DNA of 64,000 nt from Devosia sp. SL43 (GCF_021729885.1 NZ_CP063401.1:3216501-3280500), one strand, 5' to 3'; shown: positions 45,522 through 57,105, counted from the stretch's first letter. Notes: a model not told the origin generated them from the sequence alone. A program made the numbers and translations.

Positions 45522-46111
45522 GCGAGCGAAAGCGCCGCCTGTGCTGCGGTTGTCGTGTGGTCCGGGTTCGCTCGTGAGTAGAGCGATGGTGACGAGGCGC
45601 TGGCCTCGAAAGGGTAGTTAGTTTTGAGGCCATTGCCTCGCCACCATGCCGGGATTTCCAACGGGTATGGTTCAGGCGGTACCAGTGTTGCAGGCCCGGC
45701 TGCCGTATTTCCCCCGCACGACAGGGCGACCCCTGTCCCCGGCTATCCCCACGACCATCACTCGTCATGACTGGGCTCTGACGTGGGCAACGGGGGGAGT
45801 ATGCGCGCCGAACTGGGGGGTGGGGACAAGATGGATAAGTGGGGGTGCGGAGTGCGAGGCCTCACCCCCTCCCAACCTCCCCCATCAGAGGGGGAGGTGT
45901 CTCTCCACTCGTGGGCTAAGATCCGGTCCCAGCCACAAGACGGCACCTCCCCCTTGATGGGGGAGGGTGGGAGGGGGTGATTGGTGAGCACGGCGTTGCG
46001 CATCAGTCACCCGCGCAACCCAGCCTTTCCACTCTCCCGATTGCAACGTTTGCAATGGCAGTGTCACACTGTGCCGATAGGCGTTCGCAGCGGCGAATCG
46101 GGGGCTCGTTC
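45522..46111. other. Gene-free gap holding a family B palindromic repeat
   Basis: No credible gene. 45861-45899 (CTCACCCCCTCCCAACCTCC, then CCCATCAGAGGGGGAGGTG) and 45940-45980 are long inverted arms of a CCTCCCCC-rich element of the same kind as at 59311 and 60631. The rest (45522-45850) shows no recognisable feature. Confidence 0.5.
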
Positions 46112-47527
46112 TTGGAACATTTCAATGTCATCGTCATCGGCAGCGGCCCCGCGGGACGCCGGGCTGCCGTGCAATCGGCCAAGCTGGGCAAATCCGTGCT
46201 CGTGGTCGAAAACCGGCTGCGCCTCGGTGGCGTCTCTGTCCATACCGGAACTATCCCGTCCAAGACCCTGCGCGAGACGGTGCTGAACCTCTCAGGCTGG
46301 CGTGAGCGTGGCTTCTACGGCCTCTCCTATCGGGTCAAGAAAGACATCGAAGGCAAGGATCTCGGCGCCCGCCTGCGCATGACGCTCGACCACGAAATCC
46401 AGGTGCTCGAGCACCAGTTCAACCGCAATGGCGTCCGCACCTTTGGTGGTATGGCGCGCTTCGTCGATACCAATCATATCGCGGTCATGCCGCCCGATGG
46501 CGACGAAGTCACCTTCAGCTTCGACCATGCGGTGATTGCTGTCGGCACCACGCCCTATCGGCCAGCCAATATTCCGTTTAACGATCACTCCATCGTCGAC
46601 AGCGACAGCCTTGTCTCCGAGCCGCGGGTGCCGCGCAGCCTGACCGTGGTGGGCGCCGGCGTCATCGGCATCGAATATGCCACCATCTTCTCGGCACTCG
46701 ACGTGCCGGTGACCATTGTCGAGCCCAAGGAGACCATCCTCGATTTCATCGATCGGGAGATCATCGAGGAATTCACCCACGACTTGCGCAAGCGCGGCGT
46801 CACCATAAGGCTCGGAGCCAAAGTCGAAACGGTCGAGCTGGACGAGCAGGGCTGGGCGATCTCGGTCCTGGCCGATGGCCGCCGCCTGCGCAGCGACATG
46901 CTGCTCTATGCGGCGGGACGTTCCGGCGCCACAGCCAAGCTGGGGCTCGAGAATGCCGGGCTGACCCCGGTCGATCGCGGTCGCCTCAAGGTCGATCCGG
47001 TGACCTTCCAGACCTCCGTGCGCAATATCTACGCAGCGGGCGACGTGATCGGCTGGCCCTCACTGGCCTCGACGTCGATGGAACAGGGGCGCATCGCGGC
47101 CTTGCATGCCTGCGGCGTGCCGATGCCGCCGGCCCCCGAATTCTTCCCCTACGGCATCTATGCCGTGCCTGAGATATCGACGGTCGGCCTCACCGAGCAG
47201 CAAGTCAAGACACAGGGCATCCCTTACGAGGCCGGCATTGCCCGCTTCCGCGAGACTTCGCGTGGCCACATCATGGGGCTTCAGTCGGGCATGATGAAGC
47301 TGATCTTCTCGCTCGAAACGCGGAAGCTTCTGGGCGCCCATATCGTCGGCGAGGGCGCCACCGAGCTGATCCATATCGGCCAGGCGGTACTCAACCTGGG
47401 TGGCACGCTCGACTATTTCGTCGAGAACGCCTTCAACTATCCGACGCTCGCCGAAGCCTACAAGATCGCCGCGCTGGATGCCTGGAACCGCATGCCGCGC
47501 AACACGCCCATGGCGCCGGTGGAGTGA
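46112..47527 (+). CDS. sthA: Soluble pyridine nucleotide transhydrogenase
   Basis: A 471-residue flavoprotein that exchanges hydride between NADPH and NAD. It has the FAD motif IGSGPAG (9-15) and a second Rossmann motif VVGAGVIGIEYAT. The active-site cysteines of lipoamide dehydrogenases are replaced (VSVHTGTIPSKT), the mark of SthA. I favour the TTG at 46112, which begins the protein right at the first strand, after GGGG; an ATG at about 46055 would add a basic, non-conserved stretch. Confidence 0.93.
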   Translation: MEHFNVIVIGSGPAGRRAAVQSAKLGKSVLVVENRLRLGGVSVHTGTIPSKTLRETVLNLSGWRERGFYGLSYRVKKDIEGKDLGARLRMTLDHEIQVLEHQFNRNGVRTFGGMARFVDTNHIAVMPPDGDEVTFSFDHAVIAVGTTPYRPANIPFNDHSIVDSDSLVSEPRVPRSLTVVGAGVIGIEYATIFSALDVPVTIVEPKETILDFIDREIIEEFTHDLRKRGVTIRLGAKVETVELDEQGWAISVLADGRRLRSDMLLYAAGRSGATAKLGLENAGLTPVDRGRLKVDPVTFQTSVRNIYAAGDVIGWPSLASTSMEQGRIAALHACGVPMPPAPEFFPYGIYAVPEISTVGLTEQQVKTQGIPYEAGIARFRETSRGHIMGLQSGMMKLIFSLETRKLLGAHIVGEGATELIHIGQAVLNLGGTLDYFVENAFNYPTLAEAYKIAALDAWNRMPRNTPMAPVE

Positions 47528-47589
47528 TCGGCGACCACTGGCGCGAAACCCTTCGCGGTCATACACTTTTGCCCGACTAGGGGGCCACC

Positions 47590-48969
47590 ATGTCAGAACA
47601 GTTCGATGCCATCATCATCGGTGCCGGGCAATCCGGGCCGTTTCTCGCCGCGCGACTGGCCGGCGCCAAAAAGAAGGTCGCGCTGATCGAGCGCGAGCAT
47701 CTGGGCGGCACCTGCGTCAACGATGGCTGTACGCCCACCAAGACCCTGGTCGCCAGCGCCCGCGCGGCCTGGTCGGCCCGCCATGCCGCCGAATTCGGCG
47801 TCAGCGTAAAGGGTCCGGTGACGGTCGACATGAAGGCCGTCAAGGCCCGCAAGGACAAGGTGGTCGGCGCGTCGGTCACGAGCCTGACCGATTGGCTGGG
47901 GAGCCTCAAGACGCTCGAATACATCAAGGGCGAGGGGAGCTTCGTTTCACCCACCGAAGTCAAGGTTGGCCGACGGGTGCTGACGGCGCCGCAGATCTTC
48001 ATCAATACCGGCGCCACCGCCAGCGTGCCGGACTGGCCGGGGCTGACCAGCGTGCCCTATCTGACCAATACCTCGATGATGAATCTCGATACCCTGCCGG
48101 GGCATCTGATCATCGCTGGGGCCAGCTATATCGGACTCGAATTCGCCCAGATGTATGCCCGCTTTGGCGCCAAGGTGACGGTGATCGAGCGCGGCCCAAG
48201 GCCTGCTTCCCGCGAGGACGAGGATATTTCCGCGTCCATCCGGGCCATCCTCGAAGCCGATGGCGTGAGCTTCCTGTTCAACACCACGGTCGAAGCGGTC
48301 GCGCGGGCCGGCCACGGCGTGCTGATGTCGCTCAAATCCGGCGATCGGCGCGCCTCAATGGAAGGCACGCATCTGTTGATTGCCCTGGGCCGCACGCCCA
48401 ACACGGCTGAGCTCAACCTCGCCGCTGCCGGGCTGGAAACCAATGCGCGGGGTTTCGTCGAGACCGACGACCATCTGCGCACCAAGGTCAAGGGCATCTG
48501 GGCCATGGGCGACGTCAACGGTCGCGGCGCGTTTACGCATACCTCCTACAACGACTTCGAGATAGTCGCCGACAATGTCGTCGATGGCGGCAAACGGTCG
48601 GTGGCTGGGCGCATTCCCGTCTATGGCCTGTTCATCGACCCGCCGCTCGGCCGTATCGGCATGAGCGAAGCCGAGGTGCGCAAATCCGGCCGTAAGGCCC
48701 TGATGGGCGTCATGCCGATGGCAAAGGTGTCGCGCGCGAAGGAGAGGGGCGAGACTCAGGGGCTGATGAAGGTTCTGGTCGATGCCGAAACCAAACGGGT
48801 GCTCGGTGCGGCCATCCTGGGCATCGGCGGCGACGAGATTGTGCATTCGCTGCTGCAACTGATGGTTGCCGGAACGCCCTATACGACCATGATGCAGACC
48901 GTTCACATCCATCCGACGGTGACGGAACTCATCCCGACGCTGCTGGCAGATTTGAAGCAGCTGGCCTAG
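47590..48969 (+). CDS. MerA-like FAD-dependent disulphide oxidoreductase
   Basis: A 459-residue class I flavoprotein. The FAD motif is GAGQSG (11-16), and the redox pair C42/C47 is intact in GGTCVNDGCTPTKT. The C-terminus has HIHPTVTELIPTL, supplying the His-Glu pair. It resembles mercuric reductase and lipoamide dehydrogenase but lacks the C-terminal cysteines needed for mercury. Real electron acceptor unknown. It follows sthA by 62 bp in the same direction. Confidence 0.9.
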   Translation: MSEQFDAIIIGAGQSGPFLAARLAGAKKKVALIEREHLGGTCVNDGCTPTKTLVASARAAWSARHAAEFGVSVKGPVTVDMKAVKARKDKVVGASVTSLTDWLGSLKTLEYIKGEGSFVSPTEVKVGRRVLTAPQIFINTGATASVPDWPGLTSVPYLTNTSMMNLDTLPGHLIIAGASYIGLEFAQMYARFGAKVTVIERGPRPASREDEDISASIRAILEADGVSFLFNTTVEAVARAGHGVLMSLKSGDRRASMEGTHLLIALGRTPNTAELNLAAAGLETNARGFVETDDHLRTKVKGIWAMGDVNGRGAFTHTSYNDFEIVADNVVDGGKRSVAGRIPVYGLFIDPPLGRIGMSEAEVRKSGRKALMGVMPMAKVSRAKERGETQGLMKVLVDAETKRVLGAAILGIGGDEIVHSLLQLMVAGTPYTTMMQTVHIHPTVTELIPTLLADLKQLA

Positions 48970-50708
48970 ATGTCCTTGAACATCACCGCGCGGCCCCGGC
49001 CCCGGGCCTTGGCTGCGTAGCAGGCGGCGTCGGCTTCGCCCATGAAGCCAAGCGGCGAGGCGGGCTTGGCGTCAATCGTGGTCATGCCGACGCTGGCGCC
49101 GATGCGGTAATTGCGCCCAGCCCAGCCGAAAATGAGCGCCCCGATGGCCCGGACTATTTTGTCTGCGACCAACTTGCCGCTGTTGCCAGGACAATCCTGC
49201 AGTAGCACCGCGAACTCGTCACCACCAATGCGCGCCGCCAGGTCATGGCTGCGACATGAACCGCGAATGGTCTCGGCGATCTGGCACAAGAGAGCGTCAC
49301 CGGCGGCATGGCCGGCCGTATCGTTCACGGATTTGAATCTGTCCAAGTCAATGTAGAGCAGACAGTGCGGGCGCTGATTGTCGCGAGCGGCAGCAATGGC
49401 CCCATTGAGTGCGCGATCAAAGGCTGCACGATTGGGTAAGCCCGTCAGTTCGTCGTGGGTGGCGGAATGTGCCAGCTGGCGCTGCATGGCGCGGCTTTGG
49501 CTCACGTCCTGAAACACCAGAACGGCGCCTGCGAGTTTGCCCCCCGGCATCTTGACGGGTGAGGCCGTGCAGCGGATGTCGCGCTCCACGCCGGTCTGGG
49601 CCACCAGGATCATGTCGTCGTCGAGATGGGCCCGTTCGTCGGTTGCCAGGCAGGTGGCGACCGGGCATTGCTGCTTCTCCCCGGTGACACCATCGCGCAG
49701 CGCGAAAATATCGCGGACTTCACGGCCGAGCACCTGCTGGCCGCTATAGCCGGTGAGAAATTCGGCGGCAGGGTTCATGAAGACCACGCGGCCGTTCTCG
49801 TCCGTCGAGATCATGCCATCGGCGATCGAATCCAGCGTGACGCGCAGGCGTTCCTTCTCGGCGGCCAGTTCCAGCTCGATTGTCTTGAGCCGGGTGATGT
49901 CGGTATCGGTGCCCAGCGTGCGCACCGGCTTGCCATCGGAGTCCCACTCGATCGGTTTGCCGCGGCTAAGGATCCAGACATAGCTGCCGTCGGGCTTGCG
50001 CTCGCGATACTCCAGGGCGTCGAAGTCCTCGTCACCGTTGTCCTGGCGATCAACATTGGCGAGCACGTGGTCCACATCGTCAGGGTGGAGGCGACTCAAC
50101 CACTCCGCCTGATGCGCCGCCGGTACCGGAAGATCGGGCGCCAGGCCGCGCATGATGCGCCACATGCGCGAATAGAACATCGTATCGGTGCGGATGTCGT
50201 GGTCCCACACACCCTGGCGCGCGCTTTCGAGGGCGAAGTTCCAGCGGTTCTCGGAGTAGGCCAGTGCCTCTTCGGCCTTCTTCTGCAACTCGATATTGGT
50301 GACCTGCACGACCAGATACTGCGCGGTATGCGTCTGGTCAGAATGCAACACGGACGCCGCCACCATCACCCAGAGCGGATGGCCGTCGGCATGGCGGAGG
50401 CGGCACTCGCCCCGGTATTCGTCGGCCTCGCCCCGGATCAGGCGCTGCAGGCGCAAGGGCGCGGTCGCCTTGTCGGCATCATGCACCAGATCGAGGATGC
50501 CAATGTCTGGTTCGGCATCGGTGCCAAGGCCGAGCATGTCGCGGAGGGCCCTGTTAGAATAGACCAGCCGCCCCTCCATGTCGCTCACCAGCATGCCGAC
50601 CGCAGCATTGTCGACGATGCGAGCCAGCATCGAGCCGATCCGCTCGAAGCGGACCAGTGAAGGAGCGGATTTTGTCGAGCGAGCGGACATAAGTCCACTC
50701 TGTGACAA
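48966..50708 (-). CDS. PAS-GGDEF diguanylate cyclase
   Basis: A 580-residue protein with three PAS-type domains (about 25-140, 145-270, 285-400) followed by a GGDEF domain. The active site IGGDEF (about 494-499) is intact and an inhibitory site RSHD lies 5 residues before it, so it makes cyclic di-GMP with product inhibition. No membrane segment, so the sensed signal is cytoplasmic. A second start at 50690 is possible. It lies 27 bp after the TIM-barrel gene of the sugar locus on the same strand. Confidence 0.93.
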   Translation of the reverse strand: MSQSGLMSARSTKSAPSLVRFERIGSMLARIVDNAAVGMLVSDMEGRLVYSNRALRDMLGLGTDAEPDIGILDLVHDADKATAPLRLQRLIRGEADEYRGECRLRHADGHPLWVMVAASVLHSDQTHTAQYLVVQVTNIELQKKAEEALAYSENRWNFALESARQGVWDHDIRTDTMFYSRMWRIMRGLAPDLPVPAAHQAEWLSRLHPDDVDHVLANVDRQDNGDEDFDALEYRERKPDGSYVWILSRGKPIEWDSDGKPVRTLGTDTDITRLKTIELELAAEKERLRVTLDSIADGMISTDENGRVVFMNPAAEFLTGYSGQQVLGREVRDIFALRDGVTGEKQQCPVATCLATDERAHLDDDMILVAQTGVERDIRCTASPVKMPGGKLAGAVLVFQDVSQSRAMQRQLAHSATHDELTGLPNRAAFDRALNGAIAAARDNQRPHCLLYIDLDRFKSVNDTAGHAAGDALLCQIAETIRGSCRSHDLAARIGGDEFAVLLQDCPGNSGKLVADKIVRAIGALIFGWAGRNYRIGASVGMTTIDAKPASPLGFMGEADAACYAAKARGRGRAVMFKDI

Positions 50709-50735
50709 AGGCGTTAATATCTGCCTTAGGGGAAC

Positions 50736-51569
50736 CTATACATCCCGCGATGTGATGAAGTCGCGCTCGGTGCCCAGGCCATGCCATTCGCTGGGGATTT
50801 CGCTGTCGAAGATCAGTGTGTAGGGCCCGGTATAGCCGGCTTCCTCGGCCAGCTTCACGCATTCGCCATAGTCGGCTTCGTCCAGGTCGCCATCGATGAA
50901 GCTGGCCTTGGCATGGCAGAGTTCGGCGCGACTGAAGATGGATTTGAGATCGGCATATTTGTTGGCGCCGCCCCAATTGCCGAAATCACCCAAAAGGCCG
51001 ATGCGGCCATCGAGCTTGTCCAGCAGAAAATGCACATGCGCCGGTTCGGACAACAGGTCGAACCAGTTCTCGGTGACGAGACGCACTGAAGAGCCGGCAT
51101 TGCCATCGGCCAGCGCGGTGAGGGCCTTGACCGAGCGGTCGAGCGCATCGCGGGTCGGCTTCTGCTTGCCGGCAATGATGCGAGCATTTTCAGCACCCAG
51201 TTCGTTGGCAATCTCGATCCAACTGGCGATCCAGGCCTGGTCGCGCGCGCCATGTTCGGGGTGGCTGATGTCGCCGGCATCGATCAGCAGGGTCTGCAGC
51301 CGCACATTGGCGATGCGGAGTTGGTCGCGCAACTCGCCCAGATAGATTGGATCGCGGCTGCGCAGATGGAACGAGACGATCTCAAGGCGATGGTAGCCAT
51401 GATTGGCCAGCACGCTGGGCAGGCCGAGCAGCGACTCGTCGCCCTCGCCGTACGTCTCCTGCATCGGCCCGATTTCCGTGGTCGTCAGGTCATGCGGATA
51501 AGTGGTGCCGAGCAGCCGGTGCAGCGACCAGGTGGAAACGGCGATGCGATCGGGGCTGATGGTGGCCAT
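50736..51569 (-). CDS. Sugar phosphate isomerase/epimerase-type TIM barrel
   Basis: A 277-residue protein of the xylose isomerase-like (AP endonuclease 2) superfamily: STWSLHRLLGTTYPHDLTTT at the start and conserved metal-site segments RLVTENWFDLLSEP, IGLLGDFGNWGG, LCHAKASF and TLIFDSEIP. Such enzymes isomerise or epimerise sugars or polyols. The ATG at 51569 follows GGAG. It is third on the minus strand of the sugar locus, so it may act on a related sugar intermediate. Confidence 0.82.
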   Translation of the reverse strand: MATISPDRIAVSTWSLHRLLGTTYPHDLTTTEIGPMQETYGEGDESLLGLPSVLANHGYHRLEIVSFHLRSRDPIYLGELRDQLRIANVRLQTLLIDAGDISHPEHGARDQAWIASWIEIANELGAENARIIAGKQKPTRDALDRSVKALTALADGNAGSSVRLVTENWFDLLSEPAHVHFLLDKLDGRIGLLGDFGNWGGANKYADLKSIFSRAELCHAKASFIDGDLDEADYGECVKLAEEAGYTGPYTLIFDSEIPSEWHGLGTERDFITSRDV

Positions 51570-51722
51570 GGGCGGGCTCTCCTTGTTTGCGCGGAGAGTT
51601 TCACGCGAGGGCGACAGTTTCAAGGCTCGCCGTGATCACTCACTGGCGAGAACACAGCTCACCAATAAATACTTGTGAGGTAAATCGTTGGGGTTGCCCG
51701 ACTTATCGCCGATCGCGACACG

Positions 51723-52547
51723 TCAGACCTTGTAGATGCGCTCGGCATTGCGGTGTAGCAGCTTGGCCTGTTCGTCGGGGGTGGCGCCCTTGATGATCTC
51801 GCGCGTCGCCGCGACCCAATCGGTCAGGGTGCCGCCGGTGACGGTGGCGACGGGGTGGTCGGAGCCCCAGACGACGCGGTCCCAGCTGAAGCTTTCGATC
51901 ATGTGCTCGACATAGGGCCGGAGGGTCTGCGCGGTCCAGCCGGGGTTGCAGTGGTTGACCAGGCCCGAGACCTTGCCCACGACATTGGGGATATGGGCAA
52001 TTTCGGCGAGCGCGGTGCGCCAGGGGTCGAGCCCGAGGCCGTTGATGTCGGGGTTGCCGCAATGGTCGAGGATGAAGGTCACGTCGGGCGCCCGCTGCGC
52101 CAGCGCCACACCCAGGTGAAGCTGATCAGCGCGCAGGCAGAGGTCGAAGCTCAGGTCATAGTCCGGCAGGTGGCGGATGTTCTCGATGAAGAGGTCCGAT
52201 TGGCTGAGCTCGTCGGGTGATTCGTGCAGGATCCGTCGCACACCCTTGACGTGGGCATGCTCGGACAACTGCTCGATCTGGTCGACGAAGTTCATGTGTT
52301 CGGGCCGGCAGGCGGCGATGGCGCCGGCAATGCGCGGCAGACCGAGTACGAATTCGGTTTCGCCCATCATGTCGGCCTCGGCGACGTCGACCTCCATATG
52401 CAAAGCAGACTCGATGCCAAGCGCGAGCGCCTCGGCAAAATAGTCGCCATGGCTCCAAGGGCGATTGAGTGCCGCATTGCCCCCAAGCCAGGGATAGTTG
52501 AAGCGGTCCGGATAGATCAGGTGCAGATGGGTATCGAGGATGCGCAT
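51723..52547 (-). CDS. Amidohydrolase 2 family protein, probable L-fuconolactonase
   Basis: A 274-residue metal-dependent hydrolase: MRILDTHLHLIYPDRFNYPW at the N-terminus, FILDHCGNPDINGLG, and WDRVVWGSDHPVATVTGGTL, as in COG3618 lactonases. L-fuconolactonase opens L-fucono-lactone to L-fuconate. The presence of a fuconate dehydratase in the same locus supports this. It starts 4 bp after the IclR stop, so the two are co-transcribed. Confidence 0.85.
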   Translation of the reverse strand: MRILDTHLHLIYPDRFNYPWLGGNAALNRPWSHGDYFAEALALGIESALHMEVDVAEADMMGETEFVLGLPRIAGAIAACRPEHMNFVDQIEQLSEHAHVKGVRRILHESPDELSQSDLFIENIRHLPDYDLSFDLCLRADQLHLGVALAQRAPDVTFILDHCGNPDINGLGLDPWRTALAEIAHIPNVVGKVSGLVNHCNPGWTAQTLRPYVEHMIESFSWDRVVWGSDHPVATVTGGTLTDWVAATREIIKGATPDEQAKLLHRNAERIYKV

Positions 52548-52551
52548 CGTT

Positions 52552-53364
52552 CTAGTCCTTGGTCCGCCTTGAGATTTCCTGACCTGCTGCACGCAAAAGA
52601 TCGAGCGCCTGCTGCATGTTGGGCGCGTCGTATTTGTCCAGACGCTGGGTGTAGGGACAGGTCACGACGGCCAAGACAGTACCCAGCGGCCCGAAGATAG
52701 GCACCGACAGGTTGAACACCCCGAGCGTCTGGGCGCTGGGCATGCTTTCGTAGCCTTGCGCCTGCACGCCAGCCAACCGCGTTTCGAGACCGGGCGGTAG
52801 TTTTTCAGGTTTGCCCGGGTTCTGTGCCTCCAGCAGCAAAGCACGCTCTTCGGGCGTCGCGAAGGCGAGAAATACGTGGCCCGAACCGGTATTGATCAGC
52901 CCGATGCGAGAGCCGATGCGGATCGAGACGTTCCAGTAGCCCTGCCCATCGAACTGGGCCACCACGACCAGGATATTGCGGTCCTGCACCACCATGTGCA
53001 CAGCCTGTTCGGCCTTGAGCGAGAAGCTGCGCAGCACTGGCGTGGCCTGGCTGATCATGCGGTGCATGGGCGGCCGGGCATGGCCGAGTTCGAACAGCTT
53101 GAGCGTGATTTCGTAGCGATCTTCCGGCGTGCGGCGGACATAGTCCCGCCGCACCAGCCGGTCGAGCATGCGGTAAATCTCGTTGGGGGTGCGATCGAGT
53201 GCCTTGGCGATCTCCGCCTGGCTGAGGCCATCGGCGGTGGCTGCCAGCAATTCCAGGATATCAAGCCCCTTGTCGAGCGCTGGCGCTCGATAGCGATCGT
53301 CGGCCTCGCTTGCCATTCGATTGATAGCCTCCCATTGTCCGGACATGTGCTCAATGGTTGGCAT
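52552..53364 (-). CDS. IclR-family transcriptional regulator
   Basis: A 270-residue regulator. Residues about 28-90 are a winged helix (ALDKGLDILELLAATADGLS, QAEIAKALDRTPNEIYRMLD); the rest is the IclR effector domain (SIRIGSRIGLINTGSGHVFL). It is divergent from the sugar transporter genes, so it likely controls both sides. ATG codons at 53346 and 53316 are alternative starts. Confidence 0.92.
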   Translation of the reverse strand: MPTIEHMSGQWEAINRMASEADDRYRAPALDKGLDILELLAATADGLSQAEIAKALDRTPNEIYRMLDRLVRRDYVRRTPEDRYEITLKLFELGHARPPMHRMISQATPVLRSFSLKAEQAVHMVVQDRNILVVVAQFDGQGYWNVSIRIGSRIGLINTGSGHVFLAFATPEERALLLEAQNPGKPEKLPPGLETRLAGVQAQGYESMPSAQTLGVFNLSVPIFGPLGTVLAVVTCPYTQRLDKYDAPNMQQALDLLRAAGQEISRRTKD

Positions 53365-53367
53365 GTC

Positions 53368-53385
53368 GGACTAACATGTTAGACC
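53368..53385. promoter_or_regulatory. Palindromic operator candidate of the sugar locus
   Basis: CTAACATGTTAG (53371-53382) is a perfect 12-bp palindrome; with flanks it reads GGNCTAACATGTTAGNCC. It lies between the IclR gene and the ABC transporter gene, where a regulator would reach both. Binding by the IclR protein is inference. Confidence 0.5.
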
Positions 53386-53453
53386 TTGCAACGGTCTTTC
53401 ATTTATGAATAGATTGTTTGTATGCGCATCGCAAGAATGCGTCGGGAGGATAG

Positions 53454-55012
<1,559 letters not shown>

Positions 55013-55016
<4 letters not shown>

Positions 55017-56008
55017 CCGATACAGCGGCCCCGGCGGCCAAATCCGGCGTCCGTATCTCCGGCGCCTTCCATCGGTTGCTGGCCTTTTCGGGCCTGATCG
55101 CGCTGGTCGTGGTGTTCAGCCTGGCCTCGCCCAACTTCATGCAGACCCAGAACGTGCTGGCCATCCTGCAGGCGACGTCAGTCAACGGCGTGCTTGCCGT
55201 GGCCGCGACATTGGTGATCATCACCGGCGGCATCGACCTGTCGGTCGGAACGCTGATGACCTTCTGCGCGGTGATTGCCGGCGTGGTGCTGACCTTTCTG
55301 GGCCTGCCGCTGCCACTGGGCATCGCCGCATCGATCCTGGCCGGCGTGTTCTGCGGGCTGGTTTCGGGCACCATCATCGCCAAGCTCAAGGTGCCGCCCT
55401 TCATTGCCACGCTGGGCATGATGCTGATCCTCAAGGGCCTGTCGCTGGTGATCTCGGGCACCAAGCCGATCTATTTCAACGACACGCCCGGCTTCAACCA
55501 GATCGCACTCGGCTCGGCCATCGGCTCGGTTTTCCCCGCCGTACCCGTGCCCAATGGTGTGCTGATCCTGTTCCTGGTGGCGGGCCTTGCCGCCTTCGTG
55601 CTGAGCAAGACCGCCCTGGGTCGTTACACCTTCGCCCTGGGTTCCAACGAAGAGGCCGTGCGCCTCTCCGGCGTCAATATCGATCGCTGGAAGATCGCGG
55701 TTTATGCGACCGCTGGCGGCATCTGCGGCGTTGCAGGCCTGTTGATCGCTTCCCGCCTCAACTCGGCGCAGCCGGCGCTCGGGCAGGGTTACGAGCTTGA
55801 TGCCATCGCTGCAGTCGTTATCGGCGGCACCTCGCTTTCGGGCGGTCGCGGCACCGTGCTCGGCACGCTGATCGGCGCCCTCATCATCTCCGTGCTGGCC
55901 AATGGTCTGCGCATCCTTTCGGTACCCCAGGAATGGCAGACGGTCGTGACCGGCTCGATCATCATCCTGGCGGTGTATGCCGATATCCTGCGGCGCCGTA
56001 CATCTTAG
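55013..56008 (+). CDS. Sugar ABC transporter permease, RbsC type
   Basis: A 331-residue membrane protein with about nine or ten membrane segments. Family motifs are [20 protein letters not shown] and [20 protein letters not shown]. It forms the channel for the RbsA-type ATPase and the binding protein. Confidence 0.95.
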
Positions 56009-56123
56009 GCGCCGACGATCCCTGCGCACGAAGCACGATCCGAATGGATTGCGCTCGACGGCGCCAACAAGAGCCGAAAAGGCCACGCACGACGACTTCG
56101 TATCTCATGGGAGGACTCCTACA

Positions 56124-57071
56124 ATGCTCAATAGACGTACCCTGATTGGCGCCCTCAGCGCCGTCGCCATGCTCTCGACGGCTGGCGTCCCTGCTTTCGC
56201 GCAGGAAAACTATGACATCGCCCTGATTTCCAAGGGCTTCCAGCACCAGTTCTGGCAGGCCGTGAAGGCCGGTGCCGACCAGGCCGGCGTCGATCTCGGC
56301 GTGACCGTGACCTTCGAAGGTCCGGAAACCGAAAGCCAGGTCGACCGCCAGATGGACATGCTGGCTGCCGCCCTGTCGCGTGGCCCCGACGCCATCGGCT
56401 TCGCGGCTCTCGACAGCCAGGCTGCAACCCCGCTGCTGCAGCAGGCCAAGGATGCCGGCATTCCAGTGATCGCCTTCGACTCCGGCGTCGATAGCGACAT
56501 TCCGCTGACCACTGCCACCACCGACAACTATGCGGCGGCTGCCCTGGCAGCCGACGTGATGGCTGAGCTGATCGGCGGCGAAGGCAAGGTTGCCATCGTT
56601 GCGCACGACCAGACCAGCCGCACCGGCATCGATCGCGTCGAAGGCTTCTCCAACCGGATCAAGGAAGCTTATCCGAATATCGAAGTCGTCTCGGTGCAGT
56701 ACGGCGGCGGCGACCAGCTGCAGTCGACGGAAATCACCAAGTCGATCCTGCTCGCCAACCCCGACCTCAAGGGCATTTTCGGCGCCAATGAAGGTTCGGT
56801 TCTGGGCGTTGCCAACGGCAAGGTCGAACTTAACTCCGACGTCGTCGTGATCGGCTACGACTCTGGCGCTGCCCAGAAAGCCCTGATCGAAAGCGGCGTC
56901 ATCGCCGGCGCCATCACCCAGAACCCGGTCGGTATCGGCTACCAGACCGTTCAGGCTGCGGTGAGCGCGCTCAAGGGCGAAACCCTGCCTCCAATCATCG
57001 ACACCGGCTTCTACTACTACAACAAGGACAACATGACCGATCCCAAGATCGCGGCTGTCCTGTACGACTAA
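56124..57071 (+). CDS. Sugar ABC transporter binding protein, RbsB type
   Basis: A 315-residue periplasmic protein with a signal peptide (about 1-26, ending GVPAFAQ). The fold is the ribose-binding type (YDIALISKGFQHQFWQAVKA; FGANEGSVLGVANGKVEL). The ATG at 56124 follows GGGAGGA. A stem-loop follows. The ligand is probably L-fucose or a similar sugar, inferred from the enzymes. Confidence 0.92.
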   Translation: MLNRRTLIGALSAVAMLSTAGVPAFAQENYDIALISKGFQHQFWQAVKAGADQAGVDLGVTVTFEGPETESQVDRQMDMLAAALSRGPDAIGFAALDSQAATPLLQQAKDAGIPVIAFDSGVDSDIPLTTATTDNYAAAALAADVMAELIGGEGKVAIVAHDQTSRTGIDRVEGFSNRIKEAYPNIEVVSVQYGGGDQLQSTEITKSILLANPDLKGIFGANEGSVLGVANGKVELNSDVVVIGYDSGAAQKALIESGVIAGAITQNPVGIGYQTVQAAVSALKGETLPPIIDTGFYYYNKDNMTDPKIAAVLYD

Positions 57072-57079
57072 GACCAACC

Positions 57080-57105
57080 GGCCGGGCGAGTTAACTCGCC
57101 CGGCC
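57080..57105 (+). terminator. Stem-loop after the binding-protein gene
   Basis: GGCCGGGCGAG and CTCGCCCGGCC form a perfect 11-bp stem with loop TTAA, followed by TTCCTATT. It probably stabilises the binding-protein message and partly ends transcription before the SDR gene. Confidence 0.65.

Noticed and set aside
45977..46111. Upstream extension of sthA
   Set aside because: Begins in the repeat region, with non-conserved sequence before the first FAD-binding strand.
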